Of a stretch of DNA of 13,673 nucleotides, positions 6,708 to 13,628 are shown piece after piece (the first letter of the stretch is position 1; each line of letters begins with the position of its first letter). The notes under the pieces are model-generated. The model did not search any database. It was not told the DNA's origin and saw only the letters and a program-made list of their open reading frames with translations. This DNA comes from Clostridia bacterium (GTDB taxonomy: Bacteria; Bacillota_A; Clostridia; Christensenellales; Aristaeellaceae), in assembly GCA_017398245.1 (NCBI GenBank), contig JAFQGN010000068.1:1-13673 (forward strand), written 5' to 3'. The position numbers and the translations under genes are program-made.

Positions 6708-6995
6708 TTACAGCAGCGCAAACAGGATGCGGATGACGACTGTGTTGATAACGCGCAGCGCGATCACCGCCAGCCATACGCTCAGATCCACCCGCAGCCT
6801 GGCGTTGATCAGCTTGCGGCCGAGCGGGCGGAACGGAGCGACCAGCGGATCGCAGAAATTGGCAAAAAAGCGATAGATGCGCGATTCCGGCCGCGCGATC
6901 CACGAAAGCAGCGCGTAGAGGACCAGCGCCCAGTTGAGGATGCTGAAGAAATAATTCACGCCCGTGCACAGGCGGATGACGATCTCATACTGCAT
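6708..6995 (-). CDS. YggT family membrane protein (YlmG-like)
   Basis: A 95-residue protein with two hydrophobic segments, about residues 11-32 and 70-93. Between them lies the family block SWIARPESRIYRFFANFCDPLVAPFRPL (given here as separate parts SWIARP and CDPLVAPFRP). YggT/YlmG proteins are linked to cell division and nucleoid or septum placement in bacteria and plastids; the biochemical role is unsettled. The ATG at 6995 has AAGGCGGTG upstream, and the gene starts 12 bases after the sepF stop, so the two are certainly cotranscribed. This sepF-yggT pair is one of the most conserved gene pairs of the division cluster. Confidence 0.93.
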   Translation of the reverse strand: MQYEIVIRLCTGVNYFFSILNWALVLYALLSWIARPESRIYRFFANFCDPLVAPFRPLGRKLINARLRVDLSVWLAVIALRVINTVVIRILFALL

Positions 6996-7007
6996 GCGCG
7001 CACCGCC

Positions 7008-7733
7008 TTATCGCCTGTCGGAATCGTTCGTGTAGGCGATATCCACGCTGTTGGGCGCGATCAGATACGTGCGGTCGGAAGCCCTGCGCAGATTGGCGTT
7101 GAGCGCGAACGCAGCGCCGCCCAGCGTGTCGATCGCCCGCTGAATGATGCGGTCGTCCATGTTTTCCAGGTTCAGCAGCACGCTCTTGTTCTCCAGCAGG
7201 TCGGAAATAACGCCCCTGCATTCGTCCAGCGTGTGCAGATAGTACACGATCATGCTGTGGCGCGAATCCGTGCGCGCGGCGGGCGCGGGGCCCTGATCGC
7301 GCCGGGAGGGAGCGCTGCGCATGGAGCGCTGCGCGCCGGGCTGACGAGCGGCCTTCTGCGGCGGCTGATAGTCGAAATCAAGCTCGTCCAACTCGTCGGC
7401 CTGCTGCCTGCCGGTGTTCCTCTCGGCGCGCTCCTCGTAGGAGGGACGCTCAAAGGAGGAGTACCCTGCCGAACGGGCTGCGCCGGGGCCTTCCTGCCGG
7501 GCAGAGCCAGCTTGGTACACGCCCTGGTTGTAATGGGCGGCGCGGCCGGTGCTGCCGTAAGAGCCGGCGCCTTGCCTGTCGCGGGAATAGCTCGTGCCGG
7601 AAGAGGTGTTGCCGTAGCGCGCGCGGGCGTCCTCGGGCTGCACGCGGCGGGAAGCGGTCTCCTCTGCCGGTTCATCGTCCACCAGGCCGATGACATTGAG
7701 CAGTCGGTTGAAAAAACCGGAATTGCGGGCCAT
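7008..7733 (-). CDS. sepF: Cell division protein SepF with a long linker
   Basis: A 241-residue SepF, the membrane anchor and bundler of FtsZ. Residues 1-17 (MARNSGFFNRLLNVIGL) form the amphipathic membrane-binding helix. Residues about 159-233 form the SepF core, with DECRGVISDLLENKSVLLNLE (in two parts: DECRGVISDLL, ENKSVLLNLE), RAIDTLGGAAFALN, and YLIAPNSVDI at the end. Between them lies a low-complexity region of about 135 residues rich in Arg, Gln, Gly, Ser, Ala and Tyr. Many SepF proteins are about 150 residues, so the linker is long. The ATG at 7733 has AAGGAGG with an 11-base spacer; an in-frame extension to 7970 crosses only repeat DNA. It is followed by yggT after 12 bases. Confidence 0.93.
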   Translation of the reverse strand: MARNSGFFNRLLNVIGLVDDEPAEETASRRVQPEDARARYGNTSSGTSYSRDRQGAGSYGSTGRAAHYNQGVYQAGSARQEGPGAARSAGYSSFERPSYEERAERNTGRQQADELDELDFDYQPPQKAARQPGAQRSMRSAPSRRDQGPAPAARTDSRHSMIVYYLHTLDECRGVISDLLENKSVLLNLENMDDRIIQRAIDTLGGAAFALNANLRRASDRTYLIAPNSVDIAYTNDSDRR

Positions 7734-7794
7734 TTTGTGAAATTCCTCCTTAGGGGTGTTCTGTATCGTGAAAATGTTTATTCTTCCTATCCTG

Positions 7795-8013
7795 TACGCG
7801 CCGAACGCCGCTGCATGCAAGGCGACGGGCAACGCGGCTGACTTCTGACTTCTTGCCTTGTTCGCGTGCCGAACGCTGCCTTGTACCATACTATACAACG
7901 CACGCCGCAACGAACCCAAAAACTTCGCCTTGCGCGTGTGCCGAACGCCGCTGCGTATTATATAACGCAATGTCGAAATACACGCCGCTGCGTACGAAAT
8001 ACACGCCGCTGCG
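7795..8013. repeat. Decayed tandem repeats in the sepF-yggS spacer
   Basis: The 284-base gap between sepF and yggS is mostly repeats. A core GCCGAACG recurs at 7800, 7868 and 7940, 68-72 bases apart, each within a larger unit that also carries CGCTGC and, for the last two, CCTTG before it and a TAxTATAxAACGCA stretch after it. Two 19-base copies starting CGAAATACACG lie in direct tandem at 7974 and 7995, period 21. Read on the leftward strand, 7847-7873 matches the 3' end of yggS (8021-8047) at 22 of 27 positions by eye. The same frame would encode FGTRTRQEV against FGARTKQEV. TATAAT-like hexamers occur in two copies (7957-7962 and near 7890) and may give promoters for sepF. Confidence 0.75.
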
Positions 8014-8017
8014 GTCT

Positions 8018-8707
8018 TCAGACCTCTTGCTTTGTGCGCGCACCGAACAGCGCCGTGCCCAGCCGTACCATCGTAGCGCCTTCCTGCGCGGCTACGAGAC
8101 AGTCTCCGGACATGCCCATCGAAAGCGTGTTTACATGCCCGCCGAAGGATTCCTCCTTCAGCCTGTCGTACAGCGTGCGCATGCGCCTAAACAGCGGCCG
8201 CAGCGCCTCGGGATCGGGCGAAATGGGCATGATCGCCATCAGCCCCTCCAGCCTCAGCGCGGGAAGGGATGCGATTTCAGCCGCCAGCGGCCAGAGTTCT
8301 GCCTCGTTGATGCCGTATTTCTGTCTCTCTCCCGCTATATTGACCTGGATCAGCACGCCCAGGTTCCGCCCCTCGGCCTCGAAACGGGCCGAAAGCGCTC
8401 TGGCAAGTTCTGCCGAATCGACCGATTGCACCCGGTCGACATGTCCAACAATATATTTTACTTTATTCGTCTGCAAATGTCCAATCATATCCACCCGAAA
8501 TGCAGGATTTAACCTGTCCGCCTTGTCGCACAGCTCCTGCACCCGGTTTTCGCCGATGCGGCTTATGCCCATACCGGCCAGCAGATTGATCGTCTCCGCG
8601 CTTTGCATCTTCGTCGCCGCGCAGATCTCCACGCCCGGCCGCGCTTCATCGAGCCGCCTGCGCCATTTTTCAAGCCGCGTTTTCAGTTCCGTCGCTTCGT
8701 TCGTCAT
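8018..8707 (-). CDS. YggS family PLP homeostasis protein (YlmE-like)
   Basis: A 229-residue cytosolic pyridoxal-phosphate-binding protein of the alanine-racemase-barrel fold. It has no known catalytic activity and helps balance PLP and amino-acid/keto-acid pools. Conserved parts are CAATKMQ with the PLP lysine at 33, IGENRVQE at 51-58, IGHLQTNK at 75-82, LSMGMSGD at 195-202 and VRLGTALFG at 214-222. The usual AVSK lead is CAATK here. The ATG at 8707 has GGAG about 10 bases upstream and lies 14 bases from the stop of the HlyD-like gene, so the two are cotranscribed. Its C-terminal coding end is echoed in the repeats of the following spacer. yggS beside sepF matches B. subtilis ylmE-sepF. Confidence 0.93.
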   Translation of the reverse strand: MTNEATELKTRLEKWRRRLDEARPGVEICAATKMQSAETINLLAGMGISRIGENRVQELCDKADRLNPAFRVDMIGHLQTNKVKYIVGHVDRVQSVDSAELARALSARFEAEGRNLGVLIQVNIAGERQKYGINEAELWPLAAEIASLPALRLEGLMAIMPISPDPEALRPLFRRMRTLYDRLKEESFGGHVNTLSMGMSGDCLVAAQEGATMVRLGTALFGARTKQEV

Positions 8708-8721
8708 GTCCTTCGGCTCCG

Positions 8722-9903
8722 TCAGTAGATGATCACCGTCTGCCCCTCATACAGCGCGTCGTGCTGCATCGGCTGGATGATCGCGTCCTCGTTGTCCTGC
8801 GAAAGGATGTCCACCGGGATAAAGGTGGGGCCGTAATTGCTCTGGATCCATACGCCGGGCTGCTCGTTCTGGAAATGCAGCGCCCTGACCGGTACGGAAA
8901 GGCCGGTGGTATAAATGCCCACATTGGCTCTGCCCGCGCGCTGATAGGCCAGCGGGCCGATCGGGTCGGTGCAGGAAAGCTGTATGATCACGTCGTTTCC
9001 GCTGCGCTGCACGCCGATGACCGTGCCCGAATAGAGCAGGTCCTCAAACCCCTGCAGCTGGAAGGAAAGCTGCTGCCCCGTGACCGGAGACCACGATGCA
9101 TCGCGCGAAATGAGCGCAACGTACCAGATCTCGTCCGAAACGATGCGGAACACCTGTTCGGAGCGCTTGGATTTCTGCGTCTGAATGGAGGTGTCCCCCT
9201 GGAACACGCGGCGCAAAGTGTCGGCGGAAAGGCTGGTAAAGCCTTCGGCCGTCACGATGTCCTCGTACCCGTCAAAATAGAACGAAACAATGCCGCTGCG
9301 GTCCGCCGTCGCGCTGTTTCTCCAGTGCGAAATGGAACCCGTGCGCGCGGATTCGTCCTGATACAGCTGCATCAGCTTTGTATCGTCCAGCCGGTTTGCG
9401 GAAAGATAGTTCTGCCTTTCCAGCATCACCGCGGCCAGCTCGTCTTCCAAATTGCTCATATTGCCGGAATTCTCGCCCGTCACAAGGCGCTTGAGCTCGA
9501 TCGCCTTGAGCTGCACGTCCCTGTCGAGCCGCTCAAGCGTCGTGTCGGTCATCTCGGCAAACAGCTCCTGATGATACGCGCGGATACTCTCGCGCGTGGT
9601 CACCAGCTTGTTCATTTCCTTCTGGATATAGCTGGTGGTGTAAATATCGGCCACCGGGTCTCCCATCGAGACGTAAGAACCCTCGGCGGCGATGAAATCC
9701 ACCTTCTCCAGACCTTCATACGAAACCACCAGTTCGTCGCGCACGATCACCGCGTCCACCTGTCTTTCGTCGGTGGACATTGCCGTGCTCACGGTGGCCT
9801 CCGTCACCCGGGCGGGCATTTGCTGGTATAGAAAATATGCAATCACGCCGAGAAGCAGAATGAGCAGGAAGTAAAACCTTCCGGTTGCGCGCCTTTTTGC
9901 CAT
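8722..9903 (-). CDS. HlyD family periplasmic-adaptor-like membrane protein
   Basis: A 393-residue protein with one N-terminal membrane helix (about 10-27) after a basic start (MAKRRATGR) and a large external part. Residues about 62-90 resemble the first half of a lipoyl/barrel-sandwich domain (VDFIAAEGSYVSMGDPVADI). Residues about 93-190 are a helical, coiled-coil-like hairpin. Residues about 205-390 hold the second sandwich half and beta-rich domains. This is the layout of HlyD/RND-type adaptors, which in Gram-positives occur without an outer-membrane partner. No exporter gene lies next to it, so its partner is unknown. The ATG at 9903 has AAAGGAG with a 7-base spacer. It begins the leftward unit, behind a strong promoter and a leader of about 150 bases. 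Confidence 0.82.
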   Translation of the reverse strand: MAKRRATGRFYFLLILLLGVIAYFLYQQMPARVTEATVSTAMSTDERQVDAVIVRDELVVSYEGLEKVDFIAAEGSYVSMGDPVADIYTTSYIQKEMNKLVTTRESIRAYHQELFAEMTDTTLERLDRDVQLKAIELKRLVTGENSGNMSNLEDELAAVMLERQNYLSANRLDDTKLMQLYQDESARTGSISHWRNSATADRSGIVSFYFDGYEDIVTAEGFTSLSADTLRRVFQGDTSIQTQKSKRSEQVFRIVSDEIWYVALISRDASWSPVTGQQLSFQLQGFEDLLYSGTVIGVQRSGNDVIIQLSCTDPIGPLAYQRAGRANVGIYTTGLSVPVRALHFQNEQPGVWIQSNYGPTFIPVDILSQDNEDAIIQPMQHDALYEGQTVIIY

Positions 9904-10065
9904 GGATATGCTCCTTTATGGAATAAGGCCGGCCCGCGCCGGCAGTTCCGGGTAAATTCAGCAAGGCGGAACACAGCGCGCGCCCGTTGCGGCGCGCAGG
10001 CTGCGTAACTTTCGTCCGTTTCCGCGTTCCGCATGGGCATACGGGCGCAGAATATGCTATACTAT

Positions 10066-10094
10066 ATTATAGCTGTTTTCTGCTGCAAAGGCAA
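10066..10094 (-). promoter_or_regulatory. Sigma-A type promoter of the HlyD-like/yggS unit
   Basis: On the leftward strand TTGCCT (10089-10094) and a perfect TATAAT (10066-10071) are 17 bases apart. The leader of about 155 bases contains two short GC-rich hairpins (9928-9943, and 9978-9984 with 9991-9997). No known riboswitch was recognised in it. Confidence 0.7.
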
Positions 10095-10104
10095 CGGCCT
10101 GAGG

Positions 10105-10133
10105 TTGACATCTTCGGCATACAATGTAATAAT
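10105..10133 (+). promoter_or_regulatory. Sigma-A type promoter of lgt
   Basis: A perfect TTGACA (10105-10110) is followed after 17 bases by AATAAT (10128-10133), one mismatch from consensus. The -35 element lies only 10 bases from that of the divergent promoter. The start near 10140 leaves a leader of about 50 bases before the lgt ATG. Confidence 0.7.
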
Positions 10134-10188
10134 AACGGGAAAACAATACGGCTTTTTTCGCACATGGGGGAAAGGGGGCGGACGCAAT

Positions 10189-11136
10189 ATGGACAGGGTC
10201 GCGTTTTATGTGCTTGGTCAGCCGATCTACTGGTACGGCGTGGTCATCGCCTCGGCCGTGCTGCTGGGTGTGCTCACCGCCGCTCTGCGTGAAAATAAGC
10301 AGGGTCTGCCCAAAGACAGCGCCGTCGATTTCGCGCTCGTGTGCATGCCTGTGGCAGTCGTTTTCGCCCGGCTGTACTACGTGGCGTTCCAGTGGGATCA
10401 GTATGCTCCGGATCCGATCAAAATCTTCGATATCCGCTCGGGCGGCTTGGCCATCTATGGCGGGCTCATCGGCGGCGCGCTCGCGGCCATCCTTGTGGTC
10501 AAATGGAAAAAGATCCGCTACGGCCGCCTGGCCGATCTGGTCGCCCCCTCGCTCGCGCTCGGGCAGGGCATCGGCCGCTGGGGCAACTTCTTCAATCAGG
10601 AAGCCTACGGCCGCGCGATCACCGATCCGGCCTGGCAGTTCTTCCCGGCGGGCGTCTATATCGAAAACATGCAGCAGTGGCACATGGCCGCCTTCTTCTA
10701 CGAATCCGCCTGGTGCATCTTCATCTGGCTTTTGCTGGAAATACTTATCCGCAAAGGCGCGTTCGATAAACGGCGCGACGGCGACGTTTTTGCCTGGTAC
10801 GGCCTTCTGTACTGCGCCGAGCGCTCCGTAGTGGAGGGCCTTCGCACCGACAGCCTCTATTGGGGCAGCGTGCGCGTTTCGCAGGCGGCCAGCCTTATCG
10901 CCATGGCGGTCGTTCTCGTGTGGTTCATTCTGCGCGTAAAGGAAAACCGGAAAAAGGCGATTGGGCCCTTTGCCGCCACCGCGCTGTGGCTGGCCATATC
11001 GCTTGCCGAGGCGTTCGGTATACTCGGCCCGAACGCAATCCGCATGCTCGCGTGCAATGCGCTCGCGCTTGCCTTCGCGTTTGTGCTCTATAAACTGGTT
11101 CCGGATATCACGAAAGGGGCGGGGGATACAAAATGA
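10189..11136 (+). CDS. lgt: Prolipoprotein diacylglyceryl transferase
   Basis: A 315-residue inner-membrane enzyme that moves diacylglycerol from phosphatidylglycerol to the lipobox cysteine, the first step of lipoprotein maturation. The Lgt signature GRWGNFFNQEAYG is at 129-141, with Arg130 as the counterpart of the essential Arg143 of E. coli. Other marks are PIYWYG at 12-17, SGGLAIYGGLIGG at 84-96 and ERSVVEGLRTD at 211-221. The position of E. coli His103 is Tyr90, as in some Gram-positive enzymes. Residues about 253-315 add a basic loop and two further hydrophobic segments, beyond the usual 260-300 residues. The ATG at 10189 follows AAAGGGGGCGG. Its stop overlaps the pncB start (ATGA). 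lspA, the next step, lies in the divergent unit. Confidence 0.94.
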   Translation: MDRVAFYVLGQPIYWYGVVIASAVLLGVLTAALRENKQGLPKDSAVDFALVCMPVAVVFARLYYVAFQWDQYAPDPIKIFDIRSGGLAIYGGLIGGALAAILVVKWKKIRYGRLADLVAPSLALGQGIGRWGNFFNQEAYGRAITDPAWQFFPAGVYIENMQQWHMAAFFYESAWCIFIWLLLEILIRKGAFDKRRDGDVFAWYGLLYCAERSVVEGLRTDSLYWGSVRVSQAASLIAMAVVLVWFILRVKENRKKAIGPFAATALWLAISLAEAFGILGPNAIRMLACNALALAFAFVLYKLVPDITKGAGDTK

Positions 11137-12569
11137 GAAATCTTACCATGATGACCGACCTGTACCAGCTGACCATGATGTACGGCTACTGGAAAAACGA
11201 CATGATGAAAAATCGCGCCGTGTTCGATATGTTCTACCGCAAGGCCAGCGATGTCACGCGCTATGCGGTCATGGCCGGCGTGGAACAGCTGGTGGAATAC
11301 ATCCGCGAGCTCAATTTTACCGAAGACGACCTCGATTACCTGCGCTCCATCGGCATTTTTGAAGAGGAATTTCTGCAGGTCCTGCGCGGCTTCCACTTCA
11401 CCGGCACCATCCATGCCGTGCCGGAGGGCACCATCGTCTTCCCCGGCGAGCCGCTCGTGCGCGTGGACGCGCCTATTTTCGAAGCCCAGCTGATCGAGAC
11501 CGCGCTTTTGTGCATCATCAACCATCAAACCCTCATCGCCACCAAGGCCAGCCGCGTGGCGCAGGAAGCGGGCCATGGCGTGCTGGAATTCGGTCTTCGC
11601 CGCGCGCAGGGCCCGGATGCCGGCATCTACGGCGCCCGCGCCGCCATGATCGGCGGGTGCGATGCCACCTCCAACGTGCTCTCCGGCCAGATGTTCGATA
11701 TCCCGATCGCCGGAACGCACGCCCACTCCTGGGTCATGTCCTTCCCGGACGAGCTTTCGGCCTTCCGCGCCTATGCCAAATGCTTCCCGGACAATTGCCT
11801 TTTGCTCGTCGATACCTACGACACCCTGCGCAGCGGCCTGCCCAACGCCATCGAAGTTTTCAAAGAACTGCGCGAGCAGGGCCACGAGCCCGCGGGTATC
11901 CGGCTCGACAGCGGCGATCTTGCCTATCTCTCGCGCGAATGCCGCCGCATGCTGGACGAAGCCGGCTTTACAAAGGCCAAGATCTGCGTCTCGGGCGATC
12001 TGGACGAATACCTCATCCACGATCTCAAAACCCAGGGCGCGTGCATCGATACCTGGGGCGTGGGCACCAAGCTGATCACCTCCAACGATTGCCCGGCCCT
12101 CGGCGGCGTGTACAAGCTCGCCGCAGAATATATCGACGGCAAGCCCGTCCCGCGCATCAAAATTTCCGAAAACCCGGCAAAGGTCACCAACCCGGGCGTG
12201 AAAAAGCTCTGGCGCGTGTACGATGAAAACGGCATGGCCGTGGCGGACCTGATCGCGCTCGATCATGAAGTGTTCGACACCACCAAGCCGCTCGAGCTGT
12301 TCGACCCTGTGGACACCTGGAAGACAATGTCCATCGAAAAATACACCATGCGCTGCCTGCAGGTGCCGCTGTTTGTCGACGGCAAGCAGGAGTACGAGTG
12401 CCCGTCCCTCAGGGAGATCAAGGAATATCACAAGCGCGATATGGCCACCTTCTGGGACCAGTACAAGCGCCTTGTGAACCCGCATATCTATAAGGTCGAC
12501 CTTTCCGACGAGCTGTGGATGCTCAAGCAGTCCATGCTCAAGCGCCCCATGCGCAGGTCGAAGGACTGA
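11133..12569 (+). CDS. pncB: Nicotinate phosphoribosyltransferase
   Basis: A 478-residue cytosolic enzyme that joins nicotinate with PRPP, using ATP, to make nicotinate mononucleotide in NAD salvage. Key parts are the start MMTDLYQLTMMYGYW (6-20), EFGLRRAQGPDAGIYGARAA (residues 152-171) and GTHAHSWVMSFPDE at 194-207, with His198 at the phosphohistidine position. IRLDSGDLAYLS binds PRPP, and WGVGTKLITS follows. Length and order fit the longer Gram-positive type rather than the 400-residue enterobacterial one. The ATG at 11133 overlaps the lgt stop by 4 bases and follows GAAAGGGGCGGGGG, so translation is coupled with lgt. A 14-bp hairpin follows the stop at 12582. Confidence 0.95.
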   Translation: MRNLTMMTDLYQLTMMYGYWKNDMMKNRAVFDMFYRKASDVTRYAVMAGVEQLVEYIRELNFTEDDLDYLRSIGIFEEEFLQVLRGFHFTGTIHAVPEGTIVFPGEPLVRVDAPIFEAQLIETALLCIINHQTLIATKASRVAQEAGHGVLEFGLRRAQGPDAGIYGARAAMIGGCDATSNVLSGQMFDIPIAGTHAHSWVMSFPDELSAFRAYAKCFPDNCLLLVDTYDTLRSGLPNAIEVFKELREQGHEPAGIRLDSGDLAYLSRECRRMLDEAGFTKAKICVSGDLDEYLIHDLKTQGACIDTWGVGTKLITSNDCPALGGVYKLAAEYIDGKPVPRIKISENPAKVTNPGVKKLWRVYDENGMAVADLIALDHEVFDTTKPLELFDPVDTWKTMSIEKYTMRCLQVPLFVDGKQEYECPSLREIKEYHKRDMATFWDQYKRLVNPHIYKVDLSDELWMLKQSMLKRPMRRSKD

Positions 12570-12581
12570 TACAACCCAAAG

Positions 12582-12612
12582 GAGCGCTGTATTTTGTGAA
12601 AATACAGCGCTC
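12582..12612 (+). terminator. Long hairpin after pncB
   Basis: A 14-bp perfect stem pairs 12582-12595 with 12599-12612 around a three-base loop, 13 bases after the pncB stop. Only CTTG follows, so the T tract is poor. Termination may be partial, letting recX be transcribed by read-through; it may instead protect the 3' end of the pncB message. Confidence 0.5.
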
Positions 12613-12657
12613 TTGCGAACTTGCGAAGAATAGCGAAAAACCGAAGGTTTTACGCGG

Positions 12658-12688
12658 GTCGTCGGGCCGCGAAGGCGGGCGCGACGAC
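12658..12688 (+). other. Inverted repeat in the recX leader
   Basis: GTCGTCG (12658-12664) pairs with CGACGAC (12682-12688), and 12637-12642 pairs with 12646-12651 just upstream. They lie between the pncB hairpin and the recX ribosome site at 12701. No clear promoter was found in this 100-base stretch. Function unknown. Confidence 0.35.
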
Positions 12689-12713
12689 ATTCTTAGAGAC
12701 GGAGGGAACCAGT

Positions 12714-13331
12714 ATGGCCATCGTTACGGGAGTCAGGCGGTATCGCGGCATCATCAGCCTTTCGGCCGACGGCATGGAGCTTGCGCGCATCCGCGAAAAG
12801 GATTTCGCTTTGCAGCCGCTGGAGGAGGGCGACGCCTTCGATGAAGACGAATATCTCGATCGCATTGCCGCCGCGCAGATGAAGGACGCGTGCAACGCCG
12901 CGCTCACCTTGCTCGAGGCCAGCGAAAAGACAAAAGCCGAGCTGAAAAAGACCCTGCTTCGCAAGGGCTTTGTGGAAGCCGCCGCGCAGGCCGCCGTGGA
13001 CATGGCCGCGGAATACCGTTTTGTGGACGACAAGCGCTTTGCCAAGCGCACGGCGGAGATCTCGCGCTCCAAGCCGGTCGGCGTATACGCGCTCAAGCGC
13101 AAGCTGCGCGCCAAGGGCATATCCGAGGAGGATGCGGACGAAGCGCTTTCCGCACTGGATGAGGACCAGCAAAGGGACGCCTGCAAGCGCCTGTACGAAA
13201 AGATCGCCTACAAGTACGAGGATCTGCCTGCCCGCGAGGCGCGCGCCAAGGCCTCGCAGGCCCTTGCCCGCCGAGGCTTTTCGTGGGATGTCATCTCCTC
13301 CGTCCTCGGCGACGCCTTCGACGAGTGGTGA
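12714..13331 (+). CDS. recX: Regulatory protein RecX
   Basis: A 205-residue cytosolic helical protein that modulates RecA filaments. Residues 1-45 form a beta-rich N-terminal part (MAIVTGVRRYRGIISLSADG) seen in Gram-positive RecX, before the tandem three-helix repeats. The repeats are visible as LTLLEASEKTKAELKKTLLRKGF, split as LTLLEASEKTKAEL and KKTLLRKGF, then AEYRFVDDKRFAKR, YALKRKLRAKGIS, and ARAKASQALARRGFSWDVIS. The ATG at 12714 has GGAGGG with a 7-base spacer; the in-frame start at 12621 falls within the leader and lacks family sequence. It lies 144 bases after pncB and is probably read from the lgt promoter at least in part. recA is not in the window. Confidence 0.9.
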   Translation: MAIVTGVRRYRGIISLSADGMELARIREKDFALQPLEEGDAFDEDEYLDRIAAAQMKDACNAALTLLEASEKTKAELKKTLLRKGFVEAAAQAAVDMAAEYRFVDDKRFAKRTAEISRSKPVGVYALKRKLRAKGISEEDADEALSALDEDQQRDACKRLYEKIAYKYEDLPAREARAKASQALARRGFSWDVISSVLGDAFDEW

Positions 13332-13363
13332 CCGGGGTTCTGCCAAGGGAACATCAAAGGACG

Positions 13364-13430
13364 CTGGGGCTGCTCGCCCCAGACCCCGGCAAAGGGAATG
13401 ATTCCCTTTGCAAACCTCAATATTGGGTTT
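13364..13430 (+). repeat. Composite hairpin repeat, copy 1 (after recX)
   Basis: The parts in order are a 7-bp CTGGGGC/GCCCCAG hairpin (13364-13382), an ACCCC stretch, a 10-bp hairpin with loop TGA (13389-13411), and a tail reading CCTCAATATTGGGT. The second copy at 13555 has the same parts in the same order. A terminator follows at 13453. It lies in the 342-base gene-free end of the window. Confidence 0.7.
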
Positions 13431-13452
13431 GAGCAGAAAAGTGATAAAGAAC

Positions 13453-13486
13453 AAGCCGGCTGCACGTACCGTGCGGGCCGGCTTTT
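13453..13486 (+). terminator. Intrinsic terminator of the lgt-pncB-recX unit
   Basis: AAGCCGGC (13453-13460) pairs with 13477-13484, with a second 5-bp stem in the loop (13462-13466 with 13470-13474). TTTT overlaps its end, and TTTTTT follows at 13493. Its inner-stem design resembles the terminator at 43-84. Confidence 0.8.
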
Positions 13487-13554
13487 GCAATGTTTTTTGT
13501 ATTTGTAAGGTTCTGTTCGGCAGCAGCAAATGTCACTGGGCGCGGCAGAGAGTG

Positions 13555-13620
13555 TTGGGGACTCCGTCCCCAAACCCCTGCCAAGGGGAATGATTCCCCT
13601 CGGATCCCTCAATTATGGGT
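13555..13620 (+). repeat. Composite hairpin repeat, copy 2
   Basis: An 8-bp TTGGGGAC/GTCCCCAA hairpin (13555-13573) is followed by ACCCCTGCC. Then come a 7-bp hairpin with loop TGA (13584-13600) and a CCCTCAATTATGGGT tail. GGGAATGATTCCC is identical to copy 1, and the tail differs at few positions. A terminator-like hairpin follows at 13629. Bases 13500-13554 hold nothing recognisable. Confidence 0.7.
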
Positions 13621-13628
13621 ATATAAAT

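Noticed and set aside
7734..7970. N-terminal extension of SepF, or a separate small repeat-encoded protein in the spacer
   Set aside because: The ATG at 7733 has a strong ribosome site and the conserved SepF helix begins there. The extension only reads through degenerate repeats.
7795..8013. CRISPR array
   Set aside because: Units are unequal, imperfect, 21 or about 70 bases apart, with no constant repeat/unique spacer pattern and no cas genes.
11088..12485. 465-codon open frame antisense to pncB, and similar long antisense frames at 3834-5357, 6693-7841 and 8761-9831
   Set aside because: All lie opposite clearly recognised conserved genes, in high-GC DNA where stop codons are rare on the other strand. 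Their translations are Arg/His/Ala/Pro-rich and resemble no family.
12621..12713. Longer RecX starting at 12621
   Set aside because: The extra 31 residues have no family likeness, while the ATG at 12714 follows a good GGAGGG site and begins the conserved N-terminal part.
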